Source: Pyralis farinalis
Lineage: Eukaryota; Arthropoda; Insecta; Lepidoptera; Pyralidae
Direction of reading: 5' to 3'
Length of the DNA stretch: 64,000 nucleotides
Assembly: GCA_947507595.1 (NCBI GenBank)
Contig: OX382277.1
Location: 434,001-498,000 of the forward strand
Made by a program: the position numbers and the translations under genes. The notes under the pieces were generated by a model, which saw nothing but the letters and a program-made list of their open reading frames with translations, searched no databases and was not told the origin of the DNA. How positions within the stretch are numbered: position 1 is the stretch's first letter; the number at the start of each line of letters is the position of its first letter. Shown here piece after piece: positions 33,810 to 43,567 of this stretch.

Positions 33810-33863
33810 CTCGACCTCAACGCCATCTATTGTAACATAATTGATCTAAACTTATACAATTTT

Positions 33864-34235
33864 CGTTAAAAGTAAATCATACTACTGAGATTACAGATAA
33901 AAACATGGGACGCGGCGAACGAATTCTGCAGTACCTTATCAAACTTACGAGTCTAATAACCGGCGTTCGTGATAAATCAATGCCGGAAAGATCTGATTGA
34001 TAATTCATCATGATACAGTCGGGAGCAACCTCTACAAGTTCGACGAGATTAATATACGTAAAATCGTTGTAAAAAAATCATCAGACGCACCTCACGTAAT
34101 AAAATAAATAAAAATCCATATCATAATTAAATAATGTACACAGGCCTACAAGCTTGATGTCTTGGTTGAACCAACTATTTTCATCAATTGTTTAAAAAAG
34201 GATTAATAAAACTCTAGAAAAGAGCCAGCCGATAG
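33864..34235. other. Anonymous AT-rich sequence
   Basis: Nothing recognisable between the BEL target site and the RTE fragment. Confidence 0.4.
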
Positions 34236-35345
34236 AACAAGCCGGTTTCAGGTGAGGCTTTTCCACTGTCGACCACATCCATACTATATAACTTCTTATT
34301 GGAAAATACAAGGATCAACAAAGACCAATTTTATAGCTTTGATAGATTACCCAAAGGCATTTGACACATTACATCACTCGATGATATGGGAAGCTCTAAG
34401 AACGCAAGACATAGAAGAAGCATACATAGATGTTCTAAAAAATGTATTTACAATAACAACTCGAGCACATGGATCAATAATGATCTCAATATTGTATGAA
34501 TATATTGGAGTGAGACAGGGAGACGTGGTTTCTCCGAAACTGTTCACTACTGCATTAGAAGATGTTTTCAAGCTACTGAACTATACAGGATACGGCATCA
34601 ATACCAATGGCGAGTATATCACTCACCAGCGATTTGCCGATAATATAGTAATCATGGCGAAATCGCTGGAGAGTTGAAACACAATGCTTGAAGATCTCGA
34701 CAGAGCATTCGAACGAGTGCGTTTTAAAATTAACATAAACTGAACGAAGTATATGTCGAATGTAAATGTTGTGCCCACTCCAGTTTTAGTTGGGAGCTCG
34801 GTTCTCGACGTTGTTGATGAGTATGTCTACCTAGGACAAATAGTCCAGCTAGGTAGATTCAACTTTGAAAAAGAGGTCTCTCGTCGAATCCAAATTGGAT
34901 GGGCAGCGTTTGGGAAATAGCGATTTTCTCGTCCAATATACCTCAATCTCTCAAGACGAAAGTCTTCGCCAATGTGCGTTGCCAGTGATGTCTTATAGCA
35001 CAGAAACGTGGTCCTTTACTAAGGGCCTCACACGGAAGCTCAAGTTGCACAGCGCCAGTGAGAGAGCCATTCTCGGAGTTTCTCTGTGAAATAGATTCAG
35101 AAATGTATACATCCGTAGCAGAAGGCAGAGGGCAGAAATGTTCTCGAATAGCGACCACGAATCGGAAAACGTAGCGTAACATGGCCTTTAGGCGGCCGGG
35201 CGACATACCAAATGGATCAACGATATTGTGAAGATCGCAGGGAGCCAATGGATGGAAGAAGCACATGACCGATCGTTGTAGAAGTCTACGGGTGAGGCCT
35301 ATGTTCAGCAGTGGACGTCCTTCGGCTGATATGATGATGATGATA
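34236..35345 (+). pseudogene. RTE-clade LINE, decayed RT and 3' end
   Basis: 34252-34677 encodes ALIDYPKAFDTLHHSMIWEA, VRQGDVVSPKLFTTALE, YGINTNGEYITHQRFADN, where the usual FADD has become FADN, so the second catalytic Asp is lost. Further blocks (VDEYVYLGQI, FNFEKEVSRRIQIGWAAF) follow with several stops and shifts. The 3' end reads ttcagcagtggacgtccttc and ggctgatatgatgatgatga, the usual end and tail of lepidopteran RTE elements. Minus frames here are shadows. Confidence 0.82.
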
Positions 35346-35664
35346 ATGTATGTTAATATTTTTGTCAACATAAGTTGATACCACAAATATATAAAACATC
35401 GTGGCTCATCAATCCACCAATCAAGGTAGGAAGAGCACCTATGAATTCATTACAAATCATTGCCTTGAAATATTTTCTCTAATCCATTTTTACTATGTAA
35501 GATAAACTTCAATGTTAGATAAAAACGACTATGTAATGGGAGTTCAAAAATACGCGATAAATATGGTAAACACGCACCTTTACTGAGTTTCGTTACAAAT
35601 CAAGCGATAAGTATCCCGTCCTTTTCTCTCGCAGGCAGAACGGCAACGTAACTGTCGATCTATG
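35346..35664. other. Anonymous sequence
   Basis: Nothing recognisable. Confidence 0.35.
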
Positions 35665-36027
35665 TATAACTTCACGCCAAGTCTCTTACACGGTAATCAG
35701 AGAGAACGAAGCGCCACGTGACTGGATCCTTACATTATGTCACTCGCTTCTTTAACATTCATTGCTTTGAGTGAGCACGCTCGCCGGTTTCAAGGGCTCC
35801 TGACATCACCTGATAGAACACGACTAATTAGGTCATGGTAGGTAAGTCTTGGCTTCCTCGGCTCCTACATACTTCCACTTTTGAATTGTATATCTGCTTC
35901 GTCATTCTTTCATCCTGCATTCTTTCTACATCCCCGAACCAACGGAGCATGCCTGACTGAGCATTATTTCAACACCGACGCTCTCTGTCAGATCAACTCT
36001 GTTTCTAACATCATTATTGCGAATACG
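35665..36027 (-). pseudogene. RTE-type LINE 3' end
   Basis: On the minus strand this begins at the gaccgtattcgcaataatg block and runs through the end of the ORF (gtcggtgttgaaataatgc, cggagcatgcc on plus) to the 3' UTR with ggaagccaagacttacctac and a tail near tatacatagatc. Same family as 11441, 14873, 25150 and 57180. Its 5' breakpoint coincides with the start of the 38-bp array. Confidence 0.7.
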
Positions 36028-36029
36028 GT

Positions 36030-36482
36030 CTCCCTTCACTAGAGCGGCGATGAGCGCTGGAAACGGGCTCCCTTCACTAGAGCGGCGATGAGCGTTGGAA
36101 ACGGGCTCCCTTCACTAGAGCGGCGATGAGCGCTGGAAACGGGCTCCCTTCACTAGAGCGGCGATGAGCGTTGGAAACGGGCTCCCTTCACTAGAGCGGC
36201 GATGAGCGTTGGAAACGGGCTCCCTTCACTAGAGCGGCGATGAGCGTTGGAAACGGGCTCCCTTCACTAGAGCGGCGATGAGCGTTGGAAACGGGCTCCC
36301 TTCACTAGAGCGGCGATGAGCGTTGGAAACGGGCTCCCTTCACTAGAGCGGCGATGAGCGTTGGAAACGGGCTCCCTTCACTAGAGCGGCGATGAGCGTT
36401 GGAAACGGGCTCCCTTCACTAGAGCGGCGATGAGCGTTGGAAACGGGCTCCCTTCACTAGAGCGGCGATGAGCGCTGGAAAC
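36030..36482 (+). repeat. 38-bp minisatellite, 12 copies
   Basis: Twelve 38-bp units of ctcccttcactagagcggcg / atgagcgttggaaacggg follow one another from 36030 to 36485. Only a gcgttgg/gcgctgg variant (units 1, 3 and 12 have c) distinguishes them. No frame-preserving reading is implied because 38 is not a multiple of three. Confidence 0.97.
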
Positions 36483-36679
36483 AGAGAATACTGCATTTTG
36501 CAGGAACGCTTACATCACTTCAAATATTGCATAATGACGAAAATTTTAAACCAGTAAACCTTCGGTGAAGTCTTGATAATAAAACAATTTGTTTGACTAT
36601 AGACGTGTCCAAACTTGGAAATGCAAATATATGATTTCTAAACCTTTTTAGATTGTTCATCACATTTAATTACAGATAA

Positions 36680-36870
36680 CAATCACGAAGAAGACACCAG
36701 AGGCAGAGACGAACGGAGTAGCCGTGGGAGCAACGACGACCTGCAGCTACTACCAGTAGTGGACAGGCGCCGGTCGGCGCTACTTTCTTGAACTATTGCT
36801 ATTGGAAGCACACAAAGCAGGTTAGTACAAATTGCATGCAAATTTGACTTTACCTAAATAACGCCTGAAT
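36680..36870 (+). repeat. Dispersed repeat R3 with GC-rich 5' part
   Basis: ggaagcacacaaagcaggtt, acaaattgcatgcaaatttg and aacgcctgaatatatta match the R3 core. Upstream, ctactaccagtagtggac and ccggtcggcgc loosely match the GC-rich part of the copy near 56340, suggesting an element of about 200 bp. Confidence 0.6.
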
Positions 36871-37500
36871 ATATTATGATACTCGTAGTATGTAAATGTG
36901 CAGTATTATTCGATGAGTATTATTTCAGTAGTAACGTGGCGGTGTTTGTCGGCAGTCGGCACTCGGGTCACGTGTGAGAGGACGCACATTCGCGTCTCAC
37001 GGCCGTCCGTAGCTCCCTCGAGGCTCCAGAGTACTACAAACAGTCTGAGCTCCTCGTTACATATTCTCAACTACATCGTGACTAGATTTACTGTTGCTAC
37101 ATTTGAAAATATATGAAAGTAGTTGATCAATGTTTCTTGCTATTAATGAAAATATTAAATTATGATGATCGAGGAAGTCTCCTGGGTGCTGATAATGAAA
37201 ACATTTCTAATTATTCCGGGGCGTCGAGGACGTCGCTCGCTGGCTTATACAGGAACAATCAATTGAGCATACACCTTCGATTCGTGAGAGACTTCCAAAT
37301 GAAGAAGAATGTTTTTCTGTTCCAATTTCAACTTCAGAAACAAATTAATTAATTACGTTGATAATTTATTTGATAATAATTTCTTAAATATTTATAATTC
37401 TAACCTAGTTATAGTTGCTTATAATCAAGTGAAATTAAAATTATTTTAATTTTGAAATTTAAGACCTGCCTACCTATTTTTATTTTACTGTTAATGTAAT
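36871..37500. other. Anonymous sequence
   Basis: Short open frames at 36898-37116 and 37113-37352 lack recognisable motifs and were not accepted as genes. Confidence 0.35.
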
Positions 37501-37504
37501 TTCA

Positions 37505-37900
37505 AACTTTAGTGAAAAACTTAGAAGTAGAAATAAGTTGTGTATGCCGGTACATCGTCTTGCTAGGACTGGTAGGTCTTTTCTTGTAAATTGTATTCGA
37601 TTTCATAATAAGTTGCCTGAAACAGTTCTGTCCTTTCCTGACAATGTATTCAAAAAGCACATTAAAAATACTTTGAATTAAACAATTTTTAACGGAAATA
37701 TCGCGTATTTTATTTATTTTGTTGAACCTGACGTTCCGTGGTCGCAGGACACTGCAAAGCGTTCGAAACGTTGTTTAATTCAATGTACGAGTATAACAAT
37801 CGCGAAAACCTAAGACAATACTATTAAAAATACTCTCTGTAGAAGGGCTTATTATAGAATTGATGAATATTTAACTGACAAAGATGTCTGGAAATAATTC
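37505..37900 (+). pseudogene. CR1-like LINE C-terminal RT fragment, interrupted
   Basis: Readable pieces are RNKLCMPVHRLARTGRSF, CIRFHNKLPETVLSFPDN, FKKHIKNTL and, after an insertion, CRRAYYRIDEYLTDKDVWK before a TAA. This is the C-terminus also seen in the CR1-type LINE at 43283-43567 (RFYNKLP, SRAYYKVSDYINDKNAWD). A 3' UTR with attattgtaccaatatgctt follows. The insertion at 37674-37815 is a separate element. Confidence 0.7.
37674..37815 (+). mobile_element. Short element R4 inserted in the LINE, 12-bp target duplication
   Basis: The word attaaaaatact stands on both sides (37662-37673 and again after 37815), and removing the insert restores an uninterrupted LINE reading. The insert has ttgaattaaac near its left and gtttaattcaa inside, and contains the R4 blocks also found at 9585-9750, but in rearranged order. 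Confidence 0.7.
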
Positions 37901-38029
37901 AGCACAGACTATCTGCCCTTAATATTCTTTAATTTTACCATTTGATATCATTATTGTACCAATATGCTTCTGTACATTTTTTTTTATTTGTAATATCTAA
38001 TTGTCAAATTTTTTTTTTTTCGCTCTCTG

Positions 38030-39043
38030 GCAACACTGAAATTAGTTCTTCAAATTTACCACTCCCTATAAATTAATTAAATTTTAATATTTATTTGCCC
38101 ATTTTATCTATTTCATTTATTTAATTGACTTCGTAAATAGTGATAAAATAGTGTACAATTGTTTTTGTAAAGAATAATCAGTATTTGAACATAATTTATC
38201 GAAATTGTGCGATCCAACTGTCAAAACTCAAAGTTCATATCGTAACGTTTACTTTCGATTTTAGTTTTCTTGTGAAAGATTGTTTTTTTACTGTTAATTG
38301 ATGCGCATTGGTAAGTTCTATTGATCTATTATTTCCTTCTTCTATATAGACAACAAAACAAACTACCGCAATTGCTTATATTATACAAACCTGTTACGTA
38401 CTTAAGTCGTTCATAGCTCTCAATAAAATTATACCCTATAAAACAGAATATTATTATTGTTTGAATGTTAAGTATTAGTATAGAGAAAATACCTTAGAAT
38501 AGTTCATACATTATAACTTAGTGCTTAAATTTTTGATACAATAACAGCTGATCGGTGTGATAAGAGGTCAATGCTCACGAACAATATAAACAACATCAAA
38601 CCTGAGGGTTGTTACTATAGCTTTGAGAACATATTTACACAGCCCAACATTACACTAGCTCACTGATTTAGTGAGCGACGTCCATACACACACAGGCCCT
38701 GCTTTTGTCTCTTTTCACTTAACAATTAGTTGAAGTGGAATTGTATGACAGGCATACACATTGGCCACAGACAATAAACTCAACAATTTACACATTTAAC
38801 TGTTTAATTGAATTAGTTCCTGAGCAACTTCTAACCGGGGCTATAGTATAAATAGTATATTAAATAGTTAATTACTCATTGTAAATAATTACTCACTACT
38901 GCATAAAATACATGGGTTTATATAGTTGCCATTAGTGAATTAGCCATAAAATATAGTATACAATAACTTAATCTGTATCATTCTAATTAGGTACACCTAC
39001 CTTATTTATTTATTTATTTTTTAACTAAACGGTTTGAGGTGAA
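38030..39043 (+). other. AT-rich sequence, at least partly 5' UTR of the CR1-type LINE
   Basis: No coding frame is present. The part next to 39044 probably belongs to the LINE leader, but the left border cannot be placed without another copy. A TTTA-rich stretch lies at 39001-39020. Confidence 0.4.
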
Positions 39044-40609
39044 ATGATGCTGACTAGAAAGGCAATGGCTGAGGCACGCTATGAAGAGTTAAATGACAGG
39101 TATTTAAATGCATTAAAAGATGTTAAAAATTCAGAGCTACGATACAAAGAATTAAATAATAAATTTTTATTAACTTTAAAAGATTTAAAGAAATATAAGG
39201 AATTGTCAGAAAAATTGCAAAATGAACGAGATGACAATGAGTTGGAAGCACTGTCAATTATTAAAAGTAATACTATACTTAAGGAAAAGATAGTGAAAAT
39301 TAATTTAGAGTTAGATAATGCTTTGGAAGACAATAATACATTGCAGTCTTTGGTAGGTAGTTGTGATAAATGTAGGGTTGAGTTTGAGACCACTCTAGAA
39401 CGCAATATTCAGCTAGAAACCAAATTGAAACAGGCACTAAGTACAATTGATCAGCTGGAATGTTCCCATCAGGAGTCAACAGTTGTTCATTCCCAGTCGT
39501 TATTTGATGAATTGCTAGATAGCGCTCCAAACTTAGTTACTGCTTCTGCCATCTCAAATACGAATGATCCACCGTCACTGACAATTGACTTAACCTGTGA
39601 TGGGTCTGTAGTATCGAACACACAGGATAAACATGTTAGTGTATGTAGTGTATGTACAATAAAATTTAATACTAATAATAGGGAATATAAAAACATCATT
39701 CAAGACCTACAATCTGAGATCCAAACACTTAATAGTTCTTTAGATTTAATGACTAAAAAATATGAGGATGCTCAAAGAGATATTGAAGAATACAGTGTAG
39801 GCATGGATAGATTACTAGCTGACTTGAGAGAAAATGAACAAAAATTATCGTCTCTTAGTAACTTGTACAATAGGAATGAATTAACCCGAACTCCGATGAA
39901 ATGTTCACAGGTAACTCGATCCTCGAAACTATCTCAAGTACATAGCCATAATGTGAATGAGGCCATTAATAGTAGTGCTTTTAAACAGATGTCATCATCT
40001 TTAAATAATAATAGTGAAGATAATAACTCCAAAATAATAATGTATAGTGATGAAATAGGTAAAAATATGGGCCAATTATTATTACAAAAATCAGGAAAAC
40101 TGGTTACCAATTATTGTTTGCCTGGAGCCAGTTTCACTCAAATAGTTGATAAAATAGTTAAGAGGGATTACCACCCCAACACAACTTTAATTGTTTTTAT
40201 TGGGAGGAGAGGAAATTTAAACAAACATATAATGATTAAATATTTTAATATGTTACAGCAGTTAAATGTGGGAAAAGTGTTTTTATTTACTTTTCCATAC
40301 AGTACTTTGTTGCCCGAGGCGGAAAATGCATCTAGGTATAGATTAAATGATAAAATGCATACATTGACATTATATGATGACAAATTTCATATACTTGACA
40401 TAAATATATTTAATAATAAACATTATAATTTGACAGAAGATAAATTTTATCTTAGCAATTTTTATAAAAGACAAATAGCAGATTCGCTATCATATTGTTT
40501 TAAGAAACCAGCCAAAAGTTTGGCTAACAACCCTGCTTCTTTTGAGCAGTTAGATAATTTGACATTATGTAATGGTACCTTGGAAGGTATTCCAAATTCT
40601 TTAAATTAG
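39044..40609 (+). CDS. CR1-type LINE ORF1 protein, coiled coil plus SGNH-like domain
   Basis: 521 codons from ATG-ATG at 39044 to TAG at 40607. Residues about 5-150 and 215-275 are charged heptad-like helices, likely coiled coils for oligomerisation. Two C-x2-C pairs (CDKC near 107, CSVC near 202) each precede a helical stretch. Residues about 330-490 have the look of the SGNH/GDSL-esterase fold known in CR1 ORF1: IIMYSDEIGKN (block I, GDS replaced by YSD), FTQIVDKIVKRDYHP, TLIVFIGRRGN (block III) and a C-terminal helix. In CR1 relatives ORF1p binds element RNA. Catalytic esterase activity is doubtful here. The final codons contain a TTTAAAT heptamer. Confidence 0.8.
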   Translation: MMLTRKAMAEARYEELNDRYLNALKDVKNSELRYKELNNKFLLTLKDLKKYKELSEKLQNERDDNELEALSIIKSNTILKEKIVKINLELDNALEDNNTLQSLVGSCDKCRVEFETTLERNIQLETKLKQALSTIDQLECSHQESTVVHSQSLFDELLDSAPNLVTASAISNTNDPPSLTIDLTCDGSVVSNTQDKHVSVCSVCTIKFNTNNREYKNIIQDLQSEIQTLNSSLDLMTKKYEDAQRDIEEYSVGMDRLLADLRENEQKLSSLSNLYNRNELTRTPMKCSQVTRSSKLSQVHSHNVNEAINSSAFKQMSSSLNNNSEDNNSKIIMYSDEIGKNMGQLLLQKSGKLVTNYCLPGASFTQIVDKIVKRDYHPNTTLIVFIGRRGNLNKHIMIKYFNMLQQLNVGKVFLFTFPYSTLLPEAENASRYRLNDKMHTLTLYDDKFHILDINIFNNKHYNLTEDKFYLSNFYKRQIADSLSYCFKKPAKSLANNPASFEQLDNLTLCNGTLEGIPNSLN

Positions 40610-43326
40610 GTTACAAGACAATAGAGTTATACTCTGGCAATGTAAATAGTAATAATAACAATATTCAAAATGAAACTAAAAGTAATAATAATACAATATC
40701 CCCATCAATTGTAAATTGTCAAGAATATAGAAAGAATAATAATTGTATCAACCTGGTGCACCAAAACATTCAGGGGATGATAGGAAAGGAGTTAGAATTG
40801 GAGTTGTTTATGAATTGTAGCAATATTGATATTTTATGTCTAACTGAGCACTGGTTAAAACCCCATCAATTCATTTTCAGCTTCAATAACCACCAGGTTG
40901 CAAGCTCATTCATCAGAGATAACTGTATACATGGTGGCTCCTTAATATTATTAAATAAGTTGCTTAAATTTAAAGAAAGGTGTGACATTGTGAGCCTCTC
41001 TGTTGAGCGAGTTGTAGAGATTTCATGCATTGAATTGGAACGATTCATTGTTATGAACCTGTACAAACCTCCTAGCGCGCCCTTTGAAACATTTTCAAAT
41101 ATCATGGAGGATGCCTTAAATAAATTATCTAATAGCCATAAAACTGTTATAATTTGTGGAGACTTTAATATAAATATCTTGGAGAAAAATACTGTTACCT
41201 ACAACTTTTTAAATTTATTTAAATCAAACAATTTGCATCATATTTTTACAGAGCCAACAAGAGTAACTGCTACAAGTGCTACATGTATTGATAATATATT
41301 TAGCAATGTAAAACCTTCATATCAATCTATAATTAATAAAGTTCAGTCAGACCATTCAGGTCAATTGGTTTCATTTTCAAATTCTTCAAAAATACAAAGA
41401 AAGCAAATAAATTATATACCATTTAGTAAAAGCCGCTTAGAAAGATTTAAGTCTAATATAGCAGAAAAAATTGTATTGTTGCCCTATCACGGTACTCCGG
41501 ACCACTTGTACAGTTCATTATTTAGCTTAATTACTAGTGAATTTAATGCAATCTTTACTCCAAAACAACTGTCTGTAAGTGACCGTATGACATTCAGTGA
41601 TTGGGCAACTCCTGGTATTTACAAAAGTCGGAATAAATTGTATGAACTTTATGAAGAAAGGACCTGTAATCGCAATCCGACTTTTCAAGAACTTGTGAAA
41701 AATTATGCTAAAATATTTAAACGAGCCTGTTCCAATGCTAAGTCTATATATTTAAGAAATAAAATTAATGGTTCAACAAATATTATTAAATCTGTTTGGA
41801 ATATGATAAATAATGAGACGGGTAGAGCGAAAGTACGTAGTCGAGACTTTCAGTTAAAGATAAATGATATAGATATCAAAAATGATGTAGAAATTGTGAC
41901 TGAGTTTGAAAAATATTTTTCTAACATTCCTCTTATTACTACGAGAAATCTTAGGTCTTCTTCTATAGCTGCTGAACTCGTTCTCAAACAGAGCGTGGTA
42001 GAATGCGACACAATATTTGAATTTTCAGCTGTAAGCCCAAAAGATGTTTTGAACGCTTTTAAATCAATAAATATGAAAAACACTAAAGATCTGTGGGGTC
42101 TATCTGTCAAAACCATATCTTCTATTATTATTTCAATCGCTCCACATTTAGCTACAATTTTCAATTGTTGTGTGGCATCTGGTGTATTTCCTGACTTGAT
42201 GAAACATAGTAAAATCATTCCATTATTTAAATCTGGTGATAGTTCGGACCCTTCGAATTTTCGACCTGTTTCCATACTGCCCATTCTCATTAAAATTTTT
42301 GAAAAACTAATGCTTAGCCAGTTGCTCAGACATTTTAATACACATAATTTGCTTCATAGGAGACAGTTCGGATTTACGAGAGGTTGTTCAACTATAGACG
42401 CAGGGATTCATTTGCTTAAAAGTATATTCGCGGCATGGGAAGGTTCGCAAGATGCCTTGGGAATTTTCTGTGATCTGTCTAAAGCGTTTGACTGCGTGCA
42501 CCATGACACTCTTGTCAGAAAATTACACCACTACGGTATCAGGAACAAGGCTCTCGAACTTCTGTCTTCTTATCTGGGCAATAGGATACAGAAGGTCGAT
42601 GTTAATGGTAAAAGATCTTCGGGGTCCCCTGTAGTCATGGGAGTCCCACAGGGGTCAATTCTAGGTCCATTCTTATTTTTAGTATATATAAATGACTTAC
42701 CTTATTATGTAAAGGATAAACATGAGATTGTATTGTTTGCGGATGATACCTCTTTGACATTCAAAATTAATAGACAGTTAGGTAATTATGACGAAGTTAA
42801 CGATGCTCTCTCTAAAGTTATGTATTGGTTTAATGTTAATAATCTGCTTTTAAATGATAAAAAGACTAAAGTAATTAAGTTCTCAACACCTAATGTAAGA
42901 CAGGTGACTACCAATGTACATGTTAATGGAACTAATTTAGCCCCAGTGGAGACAACTGTGTTCTTGGGTATAACAATTGACTCCAAACTACAATGGGGCC
43001 CACAAATTGAAAAATTATCAGGAAAACTAAGTTCTGCAGCCTATGCAGTGAAAACTATTAGACGGCTCACTGATGTTGATACGGCTAGAATAGTTTATTT
43101 CAGCTACTTTCATAGTATTATGTCATACGGAATTCTTCTTTGGGGTAACTCCGCGGACATTAACACCATCTTTTTATTGCAAAAGAGAGCCATAAGAGCT
43201 ATCTACAAACTTGGTCCCCGTGAGAGCCTTAGAGATAAATTCAAAGAAATAAATATTCTAACAGTCGCATCGCAATATATCTATGAAAATCTTTTGTATG
43301 TCCATAAAAACATACTCATTTTGTAA
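40573..43326 (+). CDS. CR1-type LINE ORF2, AP endonuclease and reverse transcriptase
   Basis: The frame is open from 40573. No ATG lies before 40777, which would already cut the endonuclease NIQG motif; a GTG at 40756 is unconvincing. Numbered from that GTG, the endonuclease shows TEHWL near 30, CGDFNIN at 134-140 and SDHSG at 198-202. RT shows KIIPLFKSGD, NFRPVSILP, FGFTRGCST, DLSKAFDCVHHD, GVPQGSILGPFLFLVYIND and FADD at 661-664. Thumb and C-terminal blocks follow. The protein nicks target DNA and copies the element RNA onto it. The frame stops at 43324-43326, but the conserved C-terminus continues in another frame at 43283-43567, so this copy carries a one-base lesion. Confidence 0.88.
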   Translation, partial: WYLGRYSKFFKLGYKTIELYSGNVNSNNNNIQNETKSNNNTISPSIVNCQEYRKNNNCINLVHQNIQGMIGKELELELFMNCSNIDILCLTEHWLKPHQFIFSFNNHQVASSFIRDNCIHGGSLILLNKLLKFKERCDIVSLSVERVVEISCIELERFIVMNLYKPPSAPFETFSNIMEDALNKLSNSHKTVIICGDFNINILEKNTVTYNFLNLFKSNNLHHIFTEPTRVTATSATCIDNIFSNVKPSYQSIINKVQSDHSGQLVSFSNSSKIQRKQINYIPFSKSRLERFKSNIAEKIVLLPYHGTPDHLYSSLFSLITSEFNAIFTPKQLSVSDRMTFSDWATPGIYKSRNKLYELYEERTCNRNPTFQELVKNYAKIFKRACSNAKSIYLRNKINGSTNIIKSVWNMINNETGRAKVRSRDFQLKINDIDIKNDVEIVTEFEKYFSNIPLITTRNLRSSSIAAELVLKQSVVECDTIFEFSAVSPKDVLNAFKSINMKNTKDLWGLSVKTISSIIISIAPHLATIFNCCVASGVFPDLMKHSKIIPLFKSGDSSDPSNFRPVSILPILIKIFEKLMLSQLLRHFNTHNLLHRRQFGFTRGCSTIDAGIHLLKSIFAAWEGSQDALGIFCDLSKAFDCVHHDTLVRKLHHYGIRNKALELLSSYLGNRIQKVDVNGKRSSGSPVVMGVPQGSILGPFLFLVYINDLPYYVKDKHEIVLFADDTSLTFKINRQLGNYDEVNDALSKVMYWFNVNNLLLNDKKTKVIKFSTPNVRQVTTNVHVNGTNLAPVETTVFLGITIDSKLQWGPQIEKLSGKLSSAAYAVKTIRRLTDVDTARIVYFSYFHSIMSYGILLWGNSADINTIFLLQKRAIRAIYKLGPRESLRDKFKEINILTVASQYIYENLLYVHKNILIL
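40600..40606 (+). promoter_or_regulatory. Candidate -1 frameshift heptamer TTTAAAT at the ORF1 stop
   Basis: In the ORF1 frame the bases read T TTA AAT followed at once by TAG. A one-base backward slip gives TTT AAA and continues in the ORF2 frame. The ORF2 frame is open from 40573, 27 bases upstream. A small hairpin (agagt/actct) lies at 40623-40635. TTTAAAY is a known slippery heptamer in other systems; function here is an inference. Confidence 0.45.
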
Positions 43327-43567
43327 AAAGAGTGATACTCATAACATAAATACTAGATATAAGCATAATCTTGTGTTACATGCAAGCCGTCTCCACAAAA
43401 TAAGTAATTCTTTTATGGGGCAATGTATACGGTTCTATAACAAACTTCCCAGCAATATAAGAGAATTGTCAATAAACAAGTTTAAAACTACTATTAAAGC
43501 CAAATTGTGTAGCAGGGCATATTATAAAGTATCTGACTATATTAATGATAAAAATGCCTGGGATTGA
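43283..43567 (+). pseudogene. CR1-type LINE ORF2 C-terminus, out of frame
   Basis: Carries KHNLVLHASRLHKI, QCIRFYNKLPSNIREL and KLCSRAYYKVSDYINDKNAWD, the usual C-terminal part of this LINE group, followed by TGA. It lies in a different frame from ORF2 because of an indel in an A-run at about 43304-43328. Similar C-terminal text is found at 37505-37900. Confidence 0.8.

Larger units (their letters stand above)
26377..33858 (-). mobile_element. Full-length BEL/Pao LTR retrotransposon
   Basis: The element has paired LTRs (26377-26568 and the interrupted 32811-33858). Direct ATTTT repeats flank it at 26372-26376 and 33859-33863, fitting the 4-6-bp target duplication of BEL/Pao. It also has a tRNA-Tyr-type primer-binding site and a purine tract (tggtgggcggta on the minus strand) before the 3' LTR. 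Coding order is gag, PR, RT, RNase H, IN, as in Pao. Two frameshifts divide the single long ORF into three. No env-like gene was seen between IN and the 3' LTR. Confidence 0.93.
32811..33858 (-). repeat. BEL/Pao 5' LTR, split by a LINE insertion
   Basis: LTR sequence occupies 32811-32947 and 33810-33858. The joined pieces match the 192-bp 3' LTR except for about seven bases (gagtcaa region) lost at the insertion point. The outer end ...cttataca is followed by the ATTTT target duplication. The LINE and a 117-bp tandem duplication fill the middle. Confidence 0.88.

Noticed and set aside
26377..33858. Endogenous retrovirus with env
   Set aside because: The space between the integrase stop and the 3' LTR is only about 290 bp with no frame, so no envelope gene exists.
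34943..35386. 147-codon minus-strand gene
   Set aside because: It is the antisense shadow of the decayed RTE 3' end.
36030..36482. CRISPR-like array of 38-bp repeats
   Set aside because: No spacers between units; a plain minisatellite.
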